Assembly: GCF_030411955.1 (NCBI RefSeq) | Contig: NZ_JASNRA010000015.1 | Location: forward strand, 92,909-156,908 | Reading direction: 5' to 3' | From: Massilia sp. YIM B02443 | GTDB taxonomy: Bacteria > Pseudomonadota > Gammaproteobacteria > Burkholderiales > Burkholderiaceae_D | Length of the DNA: 64,000 nucleotides | In this document: positions 26,708 to 37,847 of the stretch, one piece after another | Layout of the letters: each line of letters opens with the position of its first letter | Numbering within the stretch: position 1 is the first letter of the stretch | Program-made: the position numbers and the translations under genes | Notes under the pieces: generated by a model | What the model was told of the DNA's origin: nothing | Database searches by the model: none | The model's input: only the letters and a program-made list of their open reading frames with translations

Positions 26708-27913
26708 TCAGGCGCTCTTGATGATGCCCAGTTCGCGCCCGGCCTGCTCGAAGGCCTTGAGCACGAAGTCGAGCTGCTCGCGGGTGTGCGCCGCCGACAG
26801 CTGGACGCGCACGCGCGCCTGGCCCATCGGCACCACCGGGTAGAAGAAGCCCGACAGCAGCACGCCCAGTTCGAACATGCGCGCCGCGAATTTCTGCGCG
26901 ACCGGGGCGTCGAACAGCATCACCGGCACCACCGGGTGGGTGCCCGGCTTGATGGTGAAGCCGATGCGCTCGATCTCCTGGCGGAAGTAGGCGGTGTTCT
27001 CGTGCAGGCGGTCGCGCAGCTCGGTCGACTTGCTGATCCGGTCCAGCACCGCCAGCGAGGCGCCGGCGATCATCGGCGCCAGCGTGTTCGAGAACAGGTA
27101 GGGACGCGACTTCTGGCGCAGGGTCTCGATCACTTCCTTTTTACCCGAGGTAAAGCCGCCCATCGCGCCGCCCAGGGCCTTGCCCAGGGTGCCGGTGATG
27201 ATGTCGATCTTGCCCATCACGCCGAAGTGCTCGTGGGTGCCGCGGCCGGTCGGGCCCATGAAGCCGGAGGCGTGCGATTCGTCGATCATGGTCAGGGCGC
27301 CGTATTTTTCGGCCAGCGCGACGATCTCGTCGAGCTTGGCGATGGTGCCGTCCATCGAGAACGCGCCATCGGTGACGATGATCTTGTGGCGCTTGCCCGC
27401 TTCCGTGGCCGCGATCAGCTGCTTTTCCAGGTCGGCCATGTCGTTGTTGGCGTAGCGATAGCGCGCGGCCTTGCACAGGCGCACGCCGTCGATGATCGAG
27501 GCGTGGTTCAGGGCGTCCGAGATGATGGCATCGTTGTCGTCGAACAGCGGCTCGAACACGCCGCCGTTGGCGTCGAATGCCGCCGCGTACAGGATCGTGT
27601 CTTCGGTGCCGAGGAAGGTCGACAGGGCCTGCTCCAGTTCCTTGTGCACGGTCTGGGTGCCGCAGATGAAGCGCACCGAGGAGAGACCGTAGCCATACTT
27701 CTCGAGCGCCGCCGCCGCGGCTTGTTGCGTCTCGACGTCGCCCGACAGGCCCAGGTAGTTATTGGCGCACATATTGATCAGGGTGCGGCCGTCGTCGGCG
27801 GTCACTTGCGAGCCCTGGCGCGAGGCCAGCACGCGCTCCGGCTTGAACAGGCCTTCGCCCTTCAGGGTGTCGAGTTTTTGCTGCAGGCTGCTGTAGAAGG
27901 CTTGATCGCTCAT
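26708..27913 (-). CDS. kbl: Glycine C-acetyltransferase (2-amino-3-ketobutyrate CoA ligase)
   Basis: PLP enzyme that cleaves 2-amino-3-oxobutyrate with CoA to glycine and acetyl-CoA. 401 residues, alpha-oxoamine synthase family. [14 protein letters not shown] is near residues 46-59, [19 protein letters not shown] near 211-229, and the PLP lysine lies in [14 protein letters not shown] near 239-252. Start [14 protein letters not shown] with GGAG upstream. First gene of kbl-tdh, under a promoter region shared with the divergent XRE-cupin regulator. Confidence 0.96.
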   Translation of the reverse strand: MSDQAFYSSLQQKLDTLKGEGLFKPERVLASRQGSQVTADDGRTLINMCANNYLGLSGDVETQQAAAAALEKYGYGLSSVRFICGTQTVHKELEQALSTFLGTEDTILYAAAFDANGGVFEPLFDDNDAIISDALNHASIIDGVRLCKAARYRYANNDMADLEKQLIAATEAGKRHKIIVTDGAFSMDGTIAKLDEIVALAEKYGALTMIDESHASGFMGPTGRGTHEHFGVMGKIDIITGTLGKALGGAMGGFTSGKKEVIETLRQKSRPYLFSNTLAPMIAGASLAVLDRISKSTELRDRLHENTAYFRQEIERIGFTIKPGTHPVVPVMLFDAPVAQKFAARMFELGVLLSGFFYPVVPMGQARVRVQLSAAHTREQLDFVLKAFEQAGRELGIIKSA

Positions 27914-27984
27914 GGAGTGCTCCCTGTTCCCTGAAATGTGGTTGGCCCGCCTTGACCGGCCGTTGGCGGATGTTGTACCGTTGG

Positions 27985-28042
27985 CTCGTTCGAGTTACTA
28001 AACTTGGTTCGCTATCTCGAACGGAAATTCAATATATCGAAT
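27985..28042. promoter_or_regulatory. Cluster of TTCGA-type palindromes between kbl and its regulator
   Basis: Three inverted repeats lie in a row: CTCG-TT-CGAG (27985-27994), GTTCG-N6-CGAAC (28007-28022) and ATTC-N8-GAAT (28027-28042; almost fully palindromic through its AT-rich centre). They occupy the AT-rich middle of the divergent intergenic region, where a regulator such as the XRE-cupin protein could control both directions. Confidence 0.5.
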
Positions 28043-28062
28043 ATTACGCCCGGCCAATGAAC

Positions 28063-28091
28063 TTGGCAAGCGTGGGCGATAACCTTATAAG
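28063..28091 (+). promoter_or_regulatory. Promoter of the XRE-cupin regulator
   Basis: TTGGCA (28063-28068) and TATAAG (28086-28091) are 17 nt apart and would start a transcript near 28098, about 24 nt before the ATG at 28122. Confidence 0.55.
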
Positions 28092-28121
28092 CAATCCGAA
28101 TTAGGCCAGACGCATACGGCA

Positions 28122-28697
28122 ATGAATACAACTCTAACAAACAATGCCCCGCCCGAAGTGGGCGCCACGCTACAGCGCCTGCGCCTGGCGCGCGGCCTGA
28201 CGCTGGAAGACCTGTCGCGCATCGCCGGCGTGTCGAAATCGATGCTGTCCCAGATCGAACGCGAAAAGGCCAATCCGACCATCGCCATCACCTGGCGCCT
28301 GGCCAATGCGCTGGGGGTGCAGATTGGCGAATTGCTATCGTCCGAGGTGCGTACGGCGGAGCTGATCCGCGTGGTGGACGCGCACGAGATCCCGACCCTG
28401 CCCGGCGCGCATGCGGGTTACTCGCTGCGCATCCTGGGGCCGATGGACCTGGCCGGCAAGTACGAGTGGTACGAATTGATCCTGGCGCCGGGCGGCGAAC
28501 TGGCGTCGCAGGCGCACGATCCTGGGACCGGGGAGCACCTGACGGTGATCACGGGAACGATTGAACTGGAAGTGGCTGGTGAAAAGAAGAAGATCCGCCA
28601 CGGCGCCACGGCGCGTTATTCGGCCGACCACAATCACGTGATCCGGAATATCGGCAAGACCGAGGCCAAGGCGGTGCTGGTCGTCGTGCACCGTTGA
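28122..28697 (+). CDS. XRE-family regulator with C-terminal cupin sensor domain
   Basis: 191 residues. An N-terminal helix-turn-helix (ATLQRLRLARGLTLEDLS, then SKSMLSQIEREKANPTIAI) occupies about residues 14-70. A cupin barrel (about 115-190; GGELASQAHDPGTGEHLTVI, then ARYSADHNHVIRN) probably senses a small metabolite. Members often control the amino-acid catabolic genes beside them. Divergence from kbl-tdh suggests it regulates threonine breakdown; that is inference. Confidence 0.9.
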   Translation: MNTTLTNNAPPEVGATLQRLRLARGLTLEDLSRIAGVSKSMLSQIEREKANPTIAITWRLANALGVQIGELLSSEVRTAELIRVVDAHEIPTLPGAHAGYSLRILGPMDLAGKYEWYELILAPGGELASQAHDPGTGEHLTVITGTIELEVAGEKKKIRHGATARYSADHNHVIRNIGKTEAKAVLVVVHR

Positions 28698-28742
28698 TTG
28701 TATGAATGCGCCGGTCTGGCGTCCTCGCACCGTCGATCAGGT

Positions 28743-28850
28743 AGGGTGGACGGCTCCGCCGTCCACGCGGTGATTGTCGGCAGCGAGATCATGGATTGCG
28801 CTCGGGGCGACGGTAACGATCGACGCGTGGACCCCAGAGCCGTCCACCCT
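28743..28850. repeat. Inverted repeat of the GGGTGGACGG family
   Basis: Arms 28743-28769 and 28824-28850 are 27 bp with three mismatches and enclose 54 nt. It is a sequence variant of the 20787-20904 element (GGGTGGACGG in place of GGGTTGGCGG). It sits downstream of the XRE-cupin gene, before a terminator. Confidence 0.8.
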
Positions 28851-28867
28851 GGCATGCAGCGGATCAT

Positions 28868-28906
28868 GAAAAAACGGCCACCGGATCGCTCCGGTGGCCG
28901 TTTTCA
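28868..28906. terminator. Bidirectional Rho-independent terminator
   Basis: ACGGCCACCGGA and TCCGGTGGCCGT form a 12-bp stem around a 4-nt loop, with an A run on the left and TTTT on the right. It can end both the XRE-cupin transcript and, on the minus strand, the prolyl oligopeptidase transcript. Confidence 0.85.
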
Positions 28907-28923
28907 TTCACCCTTGACGACGC

Positions 28924-31095
<2,172 letters not shown>

Positions 31096-31391
31096 ATTGT
31101 TCTCAGGTCGAGGAGTATGATCAAAGTGGCATGTGCCGCTGGGCATCATAACGCGAAACCGCCGGGTTGGATACCGTTGCGCGCTGCCGCTTTCCTGACC
31201 CCGCCTGTGCTGCGCCGGGGAAGTGCAAACAGCCTGCGAGCCCCGTGTTGACAGGCTCCATGCAAGTGCAGCGCCGGCATGTATCGGTGCATGGCTGGGC
31301 CTGGCGCTGTGCGTCGACCCTGCTGTCCTTCGCGCTGTTGCGCTCCCGCAGGCGCGTGCCGTTGCTCTCCTTGCGCTGCGCTGTTCCCTCC
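31096..31391. other. Intergenic region, no feature recognised
   Basis: 296 nt between the oligopeptidase start and the Sel1 gene stop, both on the minus strand. It must hold the oligopeptidase promoter, but I see no convincing -35/-10 pair, hairpin or small gene. Confidence 0.4.
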
Positions 31392-32918
31392 TCAGGCCCG
31401 TACGCGCCGCAATAGGCAGCGCGGCCCCGTCATGCCGACCAGCCAGCGCGCCATCAGCGACGTGGAGTTTCGGCGCCCCGCATTTGCCGGTACGGCGATG
31501 TAATCGTTTGCAGCCGCGCCCGTCGTAAAGCCCTTGCGCAGCGGTGCGATGGCGCGCCCCGGCGCCGGCCGCGACGGCGGCGCCGAGGCGATTGCGCCGG
31601 TGGCTGCAGGATCGTGGACGACGGCTGGCGCCGACGTCTCCGGCCGCGCGGCGCGTAGCTCGAGCGGCATTTGCGCCGCCAGTGGCTTCCGATCCAGTGC
31701 CGCGCCAACGGCAGGCTGCCCCGGCACAGTCGGACCATGTGCACACAGCCAGGTCTCCCTGGTCACGCCGGCGCGCGCCGCCAGCCAGCCCCACATGCCG
31801 GCGCGCACCGGGTCGCGCGCCACGCCGCGGCCCACCGCATGCATGGCCCCGAAGTTGTACTGGGCCAGCGCATTGCCCTGGCGCGCCGCCAGTTCGATCC
31901 AGTGCGCGGCCAGCACGTCGTCGCGCTCGACGCCCTCGCCACGCGCGTACATCGCGCCCAGGTTGTTCTGGGCGCCGGCGTGCCCCTGCTGGGCGGCGCG
32001 CCGGTACCAGCCGACCGCCCGCGCCGGGTCGCGCGCCACACCGACGCCCTGCGCCAGCATCACCCCGAGCGCGAACTGGGCGCGCACCACGCCCTGCTCG
32101 GCCGCGCGCGAATAGAAGTCGAAGGCGCGCGGCAGGTCGCGCCGCACGCCGCGGCCGGCGGCCAGCATGCGCGCCAGCCGGTATTGGGCTTCGCGTTCGC
32201 CCTGGCGCGCGGCGCGCTCGAACCAGTGCAGCGCGTATGCCAGGTCGACCTCGACGCCGCGTCCATCGGCATAGGCCGCGCCCAGCCGGCACTGGGCCAC
32301 GGCGTCGCCGGCCGCGGCCGCGTGGCGCAGCCAGTACAGCGCCTGCGGCAGGCTGGCGGCGACGCCGTGGCCGCGCTGGTACATGTGCGCCAGCTGCACC
32401 TGGGCCGGCACGTGGCCCTGCAGCGCGGCCTTGCGGAACCACGCCATCGCCAGCGGATGGCTGACGTTGACGCCGTGGCCGTGCAGGTAGCAGTCGCCGA
32501 GTTGGGCCTGGGCGCGCGCCATGCCCTGCTCGGCCGCACGGTAGAACCAGCCGATGGCCGCCTTGTGCGACTGCGCCACGCCGCGCCCTTTCCGGTACAG
32601 CAGCGCCAGGTTGTGCTGGGCCGAGCGGTCGCCCTGCTGCGCCGCGCGCCGGAACCAGCGCGCCGCCTGGACGTCGTCGGGCGGCACGCCGCGGCCGCTG
32701 TAGTACATGGCGCCGAGATGGTTCTGGGCATAGGCCAGGCCGCTGGCGGCGGCGCGCGCCAGCCACAGCGCGGCGCGCGCATCGTCGCGCTCGACGATGG
32801 CGCCGCGCAGGTAGAGCTGGGCCAGGTTGAACTGGGCGTAGGGATCGCCGCGCTGGGCCGCGCGGAAATACCACTGGTAGGTATCGTCGCCCTCGCGGGC
32901 GGCATTTTCACGGCTCAT
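31392..32918 (-). CDS. Sel1-repeat (SLR) protein with ten regular repeats
   Basis: 508 residues from the ATG at 32918 (MSRENAAREGDD), with GAGAGGA 6 nt upstream. From about residue 17 to 378 it consists of ten tandem Sel1 repeats of 36 residues, each with the pattern AQ..LG.MY..G.GV..D...A..W...AA.QG. The last 130 residues are Pro/Arg/Ala-rich and look disordered. No signal peptide or membrane helix is seen, so a cytoplasmic scaffold is likely, although many Sel1 proteins are exported. Partner unknown. Confidence 0.88.
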   Translation of the reverse strand: MSRENAAREGDDTYQWYFRAAQRGDPYAQFNLAQLYLRGAIVERDDARAALWLARAAASGLAYAQNHLGAMYYSGRGVPPDDVQAARWFRRAAQQGDRSAQHNLALLYRKGRGVAQSHKAAIGWFYRAAEQGMARAQAQLGDCYLHGHGVNVSHPLAMAWFRKAALQGHVPAQVQLAHMYQRGHGVAASLPQALYWLRHAAAAGDAVAQCRLGAAYADGRGVEVDLAYALHWFERAARQGEREAQYRLARMLAAGRGVRRDLPRAFDFYSRAAEQGVVRAQFALGVMLAQGVGVARDPARAVGWYRRAAQQGHAGAQNNLGAMYARGEGVERDDVLAAHWIELAARQGNALAQYNFGAMHAVGRGVARDPVRAGMWGWLAARAGVTRETWLCAHGPTVPGQPAVGAALDRKPLAAQMPLELRAARPETSAPAVVHDPAATGAIASAPPSRPAPGRAIAPLRKGFTTGAAANDYIAVPANAGRRNSTSLMARWLVGMTGPRCLLRRVRA

Positions 32919-33198
32919 CCATGTCCTCTCGGCGGTCGCAGGCACATCGCCGGACCTGCGGCGGACGAAGCAAAAACGCTGCGCGCGCGGCACGGCCCGG
33001 CCCGAAAAACGCAGGCCGCGCAAGCAGCCTTCCCGTTGCTAAAATTTTAAGTAGAGCGGGGGTATCGGGGTTTGCGACCGCACAATCGGACGGCCAGCAC
33101 GACCTGCTGCACGGGCATTGACGCCGCGTGACGGATAGGGCTGAAAGAACTGCTCCGGCGCGCCGGGATGGGCGCCGCGGCGATGCTTGAAAGAAGTA
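32919..33198. other. Intergenic region, no feature recognised
   Basis: 280 nt between the DEDDh exonuclease stop and the Sel1 gene start. It contains an AT-rich patch (AAAATTTTAAG near 33041-33051) that could belong to the Sel1 gene promoter, but no clear promoter pair. Confidence 0.35.
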
Positions 33199-33861
33199 TC
33201 AGGCTGCCAAGGCCAGAGCTTCGCGGCGGGCGCGCTCGGTAGCGGCGTACTTGTCGAGGAAGACCGGGATCTTGGCGGCGGCGACCTTGTTGATCGACAC
33301 CAGCAGGCCCAGCTCGACCCGCTCCAGTCCACACGCCTGGCCGAGGTGGCGCGCGGCGTGCAGCAGTACGTCGGCGGCGACCTGGGCGTCGGCCTCGGCC
33401 CGGTGGGCGGTGCCGCGGAACGCGATGCCGAGCTGGCGCGACAACTGGCCCAGCTTGTAACTGGCCAGGCCCGGGAACAGGCGCCGCGACAGCTTCAGCG
33501 AACACACCAGGCCGGCGTGCCCCGTCGTGCGGCCCAGGCGCGCGCCTTCGGCCTTCAGGAACTTCTCGTCGAAGCTGGCGTTGTGCGCCGACAGCATGTC
33601 GCCGCCGATGAAGTCGAGCAGCTCGGGCACTACCTGGCGTGCCGGCGGCGCGCCGTCGACCATCTCCTGCGTGATGCCGGTCAGTTGCGTAATGAACGAC
33701 GGCACCCGCACGCCGCAGTTGACCAGGGAAACGTAACGCTCGGTGACTTCGCCGCCGACGATGCGCAGCGCCGCCACTTCGGTGATGCGGTCGCCCATGT
33801 CGGGCGACAGGCCGGTGGTCTCGAAGTCGAGCATCACCATCGGCCGATCATAAACACTCAT
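33199..33861 (-). CDS. DnaQ-like 3'-5' exonuclease (DEDDh)
   Basis: 220 residues. Catalytic residues are Asp12 and Glu14 in LDFETTG, Asp in HNASFDEKF near 97, and the His and Asp of HRAEADAQVAADVL near 172-185. It resembles the exonuclease domain of the Pol III epsilon subunit but lacks the C-terminal polymerase-binding tail, so it is a separate DNA or RNA 3' trimming enzyme. True dnaQ is at 52624. AAGGA precedes the ATG. Monocistronic. Confidence 0.88.
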   Translation of the reverse strand: MSVYDRPMVMLDFETTGLSPDMGDRITEVAALRIVGGEVTERYVSLVNCGVRVPSFITQLTGITQEMVDGAPPARQVVPELLDFIGGDMLSAHNASFDEKFLKAEGARLGRTTGHAGLVCSLKLSRRLFPGLASYKLGQLSRQLGIAFRGTAHRAEADAQVAADVLLHAARHLGQACGLERVELGLLVSINKVAAAKIPVFLDKYAATERARREALALAA

Positions 33862-33919
33862 TGCTGTCCTTGTTCGTTGCTACTGCGTTGCTGCTGCGTT
33901 GCGACTGTAACGACGTAGC

Positions 33920-35185
33920 CTAGCCGAACTTGCGCCGCGCATCCAGCGCCAGGCCGGCGCCGATGCTGCCGAACAGGTCGCCCTCGACCTTGCGCGCGCC
34001 CGGCACCAGGGCGCCGATGCGCTCGCGCAGCAAACCGACGCCGCTCGAGCCACCGGTGAAGAATACCGTATCCACCGCCTCCGGGGCCACCCCGGCGTCG
34101 CTGAACAAGCGGTTCACCGTGGCGCCGACCTGGTCGACCAGCTGCGCGATCGCGTCTTCGAAGCAGGCGCGCGTCACGTCCAGCGTTTCCGGCGGCGACA
34201 GGCGCTCCAGCTCGAGGCGCACCGACTGCTCGGCCGAGAGGCCGATCTTGGCGCCCTCGACCTGGATCGCCAGCCAGTGGCCGGAGCGGTCCTCGATCAG
34301 GTTCTGCAGGCGCGCGATCTTGGCCGGCTCGGCGGCGTCGCGCGCCAGGTCGGCCAGCTGGGTCACGCTCTTGCGCGTGTACGCCTGGTTGATGGTGTGC
34401 CAGGTGGCCAGGTTGTAATAATAGCTGGACGGGATGGCGGCGCCGGAACGCAGGCTGCTGCCCAGGCCAAGCAGCGGCATCACGGTGGCCAGACTGAGGT
34501 ATTTATCGAAGTCGGTGCCGCCGATGTGCACGCCGCCGTTGGCCAGGATGTCGTCGCGCCGGTCGAGGCGTTCGGCGCGCTCGGGTCCCAGGCGCACCAG
34601 CGAAAAATCGGAAGTACCGCCGCCGATGTCGGCGATCAGGACCAGTTCTTCGCGGTCGATCTGCGCTTCGTAGTCGAATGCGGCGGCGATCGGCTCGTAC
34701 TGGAAGCCGACCTCGCGAAAGCCGACCGACTGCGCCACCTCGAGCAGCGTGTCCTCGGCCAGCCGGTCGGCCTTGGCGTCGTCGTCGATGAAGAACACCG
34801 GACGGCCGAACACGGCGCTGTCGAAGCTACGTCCGGCCTGCTGCTCGGCGCGACGCTTGACCTCGCCGATGAACTGGGCCAGCAGCGCGCGGAACGGCAG
34901 CGAGCGGCCGGCGACCTCGGTCTGGCCGTCGATCAGGCTGGTGCCGAGCAGACTTTTCAGCGAGCGCATCAGGCGGCCTTCGTAGCCTTCCAGGTATTCG
35001 GCCAGGGCCGCGCGGCCGTAGCTGACGCGCTCGTCGTCGGCGTTGAAGAACACCACCGACGGCAGGGTGTGCTTGCCGTCTTCGAGCGCCAGCAGCGAAC
35101 CGGCGGCGGAATGGGATGCGCCGGGGCGTAGCCAGCCGACGGTGGAGTTGGACGTGCCGAAGTCAACGCCGCAAGCGTTCGCCAT
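33920..35185 (-). CDS. Hsp70-family protein, YegD-like
   Basis: 421 residues with an actin-fold ATPase: phosphate-1 motif CGVDFGTSNSTVGW (residues 5-18), ADIGGGTSDFSLVRL near 200-214, and an adenosine motif VFFTGGSSGVGLL near 373-385. The substrate-binding half of DnaK is missing, which is characteristic of the YegD branch. Its clients are unknown. AAAGG lies shortly before the ATG. Confidence 0.9.
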   Translation of the reverse strand: MANACGVDFGTSNSTVGWLRPGASHSAAGSLLALEDGKHTLPSVVFFNADDERVSYGRAALAEYLEGYEGRLMRSLKSLLGTSLIDGQTEVAGRSLPFRALLAQFIGEVKRRAEQQAGRSFDSAVFGRPVFFIDDDAKADRLAEDTLLEVAQSVGFREVGFQYEPIAAAFDYEAQIDREELVLIADIGGGTSDFSLVRLGPERAERLDRRDDILANGGVHIGGTDFDKYLSLATVMPLLGLGSSLRSGAAIPSSYYYNLATWHTINQAYTRKSVTQLADLARDAAEPAKIARLQNLIEDRSGHWLAIQVEGAKIGLSAEQSVRLELERLSPPETLDVTRACFEDAIAQLVDQVGATVNRLFSDAGVAPEAVDTVFFTGGSSGVGLLRERIGALVPGARKVEGDLFGSIGAGLALDARRKFG

Positions 35186-35353
35186 AGGAACCTTTTTTTG
35201 GAGAGGGGCGGTATGGTAACAGATTCCCCGGCAACTGTATCCCCCCTGCCCGGCCCGCCAAGCATGCGCGGCAAGTGCGCAACGCCCCCTGTAGCGCTAT
35301 AGTGAAGTGTGCAGTGGGCGAAGCAACGATCATCTATGACCACGGAGACGGCA

Positions 35354-35836
35354 ATGGACGGCGGGCAGCGCGAATGGCTCATGCGGCGCAATTGTTCGCT
35401 CACGCCGCGCCAGGCGCTGCAGGTCTACCTGCTGCTGTCCGGCGCCACCCTCGGCATCGCCGCCGTGTTCACCTGGCGCGGCGCCTGGATGGTGCTGGCC
35501 TTCGCCCTGGTCGAGACGGCGGCGGTCGGCGCTGCCCTGCTGCACTACGCACGCCACGCGCTCGACCGCGAGCGCATCGTGCTGGGCGGCGGCTGGCTGC
35601 TGGTCGAACGCGACGACGGCAACCGGCGCACTGTGCTGCGCCTGGAAGCGCATGCGGTACGGGTCAGCCTGGCCGACGAGCGCATGCGCACCCTGATCCG
35701 GCTCGAGACACGCGCCTGCGCGGTCGAAGTCGGACGTTACCTGACGCCGCCGGCGCGGCGCCTGATGGCGGCCGAACTGCGGCGCGCCCTGTCCGCCGGA
35801 ACGCGACGCTGGCGCGCTGCCGGCAAGACTCGGTAG
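35354..35836 (+). CDS. DUF2244-family membrane protein
   Basis: 160 residues from the ATG at 35354, chosen because GGAG lies 6 nt upstream; the ATG at 35336 is the alternative. The pattern RNCSLTPRQALQVYLLLSG at the start, two membrane helices (LLLSGATLGIAAVFTWRG and MVLAFALVETAAVGAALLHY) and the PH-like C-terminal part with ERDDGNRR fit DUF2244. In many alpha- and betaproteobacteria members lie near cytochrome c oxidase genes; here it stands alone. Confidence 0.8.
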   Translation: MDGGQREWLMRRNCSLTPRQALQVYLLLSGATLGIAAVFTWRGAWMVLAFALVETAAVGAALLHYARHALDRERIVLGGGWLLVERDDGNRRTVLRLEAHAVRVSLADERMRTLIRLETRACAVEVGRYLTPPARRLMAAELRRALSAGTRRWRAAGKTR

Positions 35837-35954
35837 CAATCGAGCGACTCTCAACAATCCTGTAAGCAAGCTCTTACACCAGCACGGCAGTGCGCCCGAT
35901 ATGGATGACGACGCAACTTTTGCATAATTGCCACTTGTCGCGTGACGCGTGTCG

Positions 35955-35973
35955 GCTTGCCTTCCCGGCAAGC
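35955..35973 (+). promoter_or_regulatory. Small hairpin in the leader of the cyanophycin operon
   Basis: GCTTGCC (35955-35961) and GGCAAGC (35967-35973) form a 7-bp stem with a 5-nt loop about 50 nt before the first gene of the operon. There is no U tract, so it could affect message stability rather than termination. Confidence 0.35.
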
Positions 35974-36024
35974 ACGTGTAGAGCGAAACCATAACAATAA
36001 AGCACAAAGATTGGATTGGACGAG

Positions 36025-36936
36025 ATGAGCAATACCCCTCAAGCCGGCGCCGTCGTGGTGCACGGCGGCGCCGGCGCATCGCGCGAGCACGAAGACGGCT
36101 GCGTGCTGGCCGCCCGGCGCGCCCTGGCGCAGCTGGAAGGCAGCGCGGACGCCCTCGACGCGGCCATCGCCGCCGTCACCGCCCTCGAAGACGATGGCCG
36201 TTTCAATGCCGGCAGCGGCTCGGTGCTGGGCCTGGACGGCGCCACCATCGAAATGGACGCCTCGATCATGGACACCCGCGGCCGGCTCGGCGCGATCGCC
36301 GCCGTGCAGGGCGTGAAAAACCCGGTGCAGCTGGCGCGCGCGGTGGCCGACACCCCGCACTGGCTGCTGGCCGGGGAAGGTGCGCAGCGCTTCGCGCGCG
36401 CCATCGGCCTGCCGGAAAACGCGCCGGTGTCCGAGCGTCAGCGCGCCGCCCACCGCAAGATCGTGGCCCAGCTGGCCGGCTCGGTGCCGGCCATGCCGGG
36501 CGTGAACAATCAGCTGTTCGAGCGCTTCTGGAACTACAACACCCCGCTGCACCTGCCCGCAGGCTCGGGCTGCGACACGGTCGGCGCGGTGGTGCGCGGC
36601 GCCGACGGCCACTTCGCCGTGGCCTGCTCCACCGGCGGCTCGGCGCCCAAGCTGCTGGGCCGCGTGGGCGACACCCCGATCATCGGCAGCGGCTTCTTCG
36701 CCGGCCCTGAAGGCGCAGTCGCCGCCACCGGCATCGGCGAACACATCGTGCGCCACCTGCTGGCGCGCACCGTGTACGGCTGGATCGCCGACGGCATGCC
36801 GCTGGCGCAAGCGTTGCAGCGCGGCGTCGACCTGTTCGATCCGTCGATCGTGGTCGGCCTGATCGCGGTCAGCCGCAATGATGCCGGTGCCTGCAGCAAT
36901 TCCGACATGCCCTACACCAGAATGGTACAGCGATGA
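36025..36936 (+). CDS. iaaA: Isoaspartyl peptidase / L-asparaginase (Ntn hydrolase)
   Basis: Threonine-type N-terminal nucleophile hydrolase that cleaves beta-aspartyl dipeptides. 303 residues from the ATG at 36025. The precursor must split itself before the Thr of CDTVGAVVRG near residue 177. VVHGGAGASR near the start and STGGSAPKLLGRVGDTPIIG after the nucleophile match the family. The order upstream of cyanophycinase, with a 4-nt overlap, suggests it splits the beta-Asp-Arg dipeptide that cyanophycinase releases. An upstream TTG at 36016 is a less likely start. Confidence 0.92.
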   Translation: MSNTPQAGAVVVHGGAGASREHEDGCVLAARRALAQLEGSADALDAAIAAVTALEDDGRFNAGSGSVLGLDGATIEMDASIMDTRGRLGAIAAVQGVKNPVQLARAVADTPHWLLAGEGAQRFARAIGLPENAPVSERQRAAHRKIVAQLAGSVPAMPGVNNQLFERFWNYNTPLHLPAGSGCDTVGAVVRGADGHFAVACSTGGSAPKLLGRVGDTPIIGSGFFAGPEGAVAATGIGEHIVRHLLARTVYGWIADGMPLAQALQRGVDLFDPSIVVGLIAVSRNDAGACSNSDMPYTRMVQR

Positions 36937-37847
36937 ACGACATGACAATCAACGAATCGGCCCGCGCCACCGGACAGGAACAGCATGGCCGCAACGGCCA
37001 CCTGGTGATCATCGGCGGCCACGAAGACCGCGAACACGGCAAGGAGATCCTTACCCGCTTCGTCGAACTGGCCGGCGGCGCCGACGCCAACATCGTCGTG
37101 ATCACCGCCGCCAGCCAGGTCGCCGAGGAGATGTGGAAGACCTACGACGACGCCTTCGGCGCCCTGGGCGTGCGCCAGCGCAGCCACCTGGAACTGAACA
37201 GCCGCCAGGACGCCAACAGCGACGACGCCGTGCGTGCGATGGCGCAGGCGACCGGCATCTTCATGACCGGCGGCGACCAGAAGCGACTGCTGGCCCTGAT
37301 CGGCGGCACCGCGCTGGACGCCGAGATGCACGCCGCGCTCAAGATCCGCGGCGCCACCATCGGCGGCACCAGCGCCGGCGCCTCGGCCATGTCGGGCCAC
37401 ATGCTGGCCCAGGGCCGCACCGACCTGCTGCCCGAGAAGGGCGCGGTCAGCCTGGGCGCGGGCCTGGGCTTCCTGCATCGCGTGGTGGTCGACCAGCACT
37501 TCTCGGAGCGCCAGCGCCTGTCGCGCCTGCTCTCGATCGTGGCCGCCAACCCGTATTTGCAGGGCATCGGCATCGATGAAGACACCGCCCTCGTGATCGA
37601 GCGCGGGGTCGGCATCGAGGTGCTGGGCGAAGGCGCCGTCACGGTGGTCGATGGCCGCAACATGATCACCAACCTGGCCGAAATCAAGGACCGCGCCACG
37701 CCGGAACTGATCGACGTGCGCCTGCACCTGCTGCCGGCCGGGACCAGGTACAGCCTCTCCGGCGCCGACGCCACGCCGGGCCAGCGCCTGCCCGCGCCCC
37801 TGCTCGACTTCCTGGAAAACGTCACCAAACGGACTACGATGTCATGA
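36933..37847 (+). CDS. cphB: Cyanophycinase
   Basis: Serine peptidase (S51) that degrades the storage polymer cyanophycin to beta-Asp-Arg dipeptides. 304 residues. The nucleophile Ser lies in TIGGTSAGASAMSG near residue 151. LVIIGGHEDREHGKEIL near 24-40 and FMTGGDQKRLL near 110-120 are typical. No signal peptide is present, so it acts on intracellular granules. It overlaps iaaA and cphA' by 4 nt at either end (ATGA junctions), so the three are translationally coupled. Confidence 0.95.
   Translation: MNDMTINESARATGQEQHGRNGHLVIIGGHEDREHGKEILTRFVELAGGADANIVVITAASQVAEEMWKTYDDAFGALGVRQRSHLELNSRQDANSDDAVRAMAQATGIFMTGGDQKRLLALIGGTALDAEMHAALKIRGATIGGTSAGASAMSGHMLAQGRTDLLPEKGAVSLGAGLGFLHRVVVDQHFSERQRLSRLLSIVAANPYLQGIGIDEDTALVIERGVGIEVLGEGAVTVVDGRNMITNLAEIKDRATPELIDVRLHLLPAGTRYSLSGADATPGQRLPAPLLDFLENVTKRTTMS

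Noticed and set aside
33199..33861. Second dnaQ (replicative epsilon subunit)
   Set aside because: It lacks the polymerase-binding tail and is not near rnhA. The gene at 52624 fits dnaQ better.
35309..35353. Longer start for the DUF2244 protein
   Set aside because: The ATG at 35354 has a well-placed GGAG. The upstream codons lack a ribosome binding site and family similarity.
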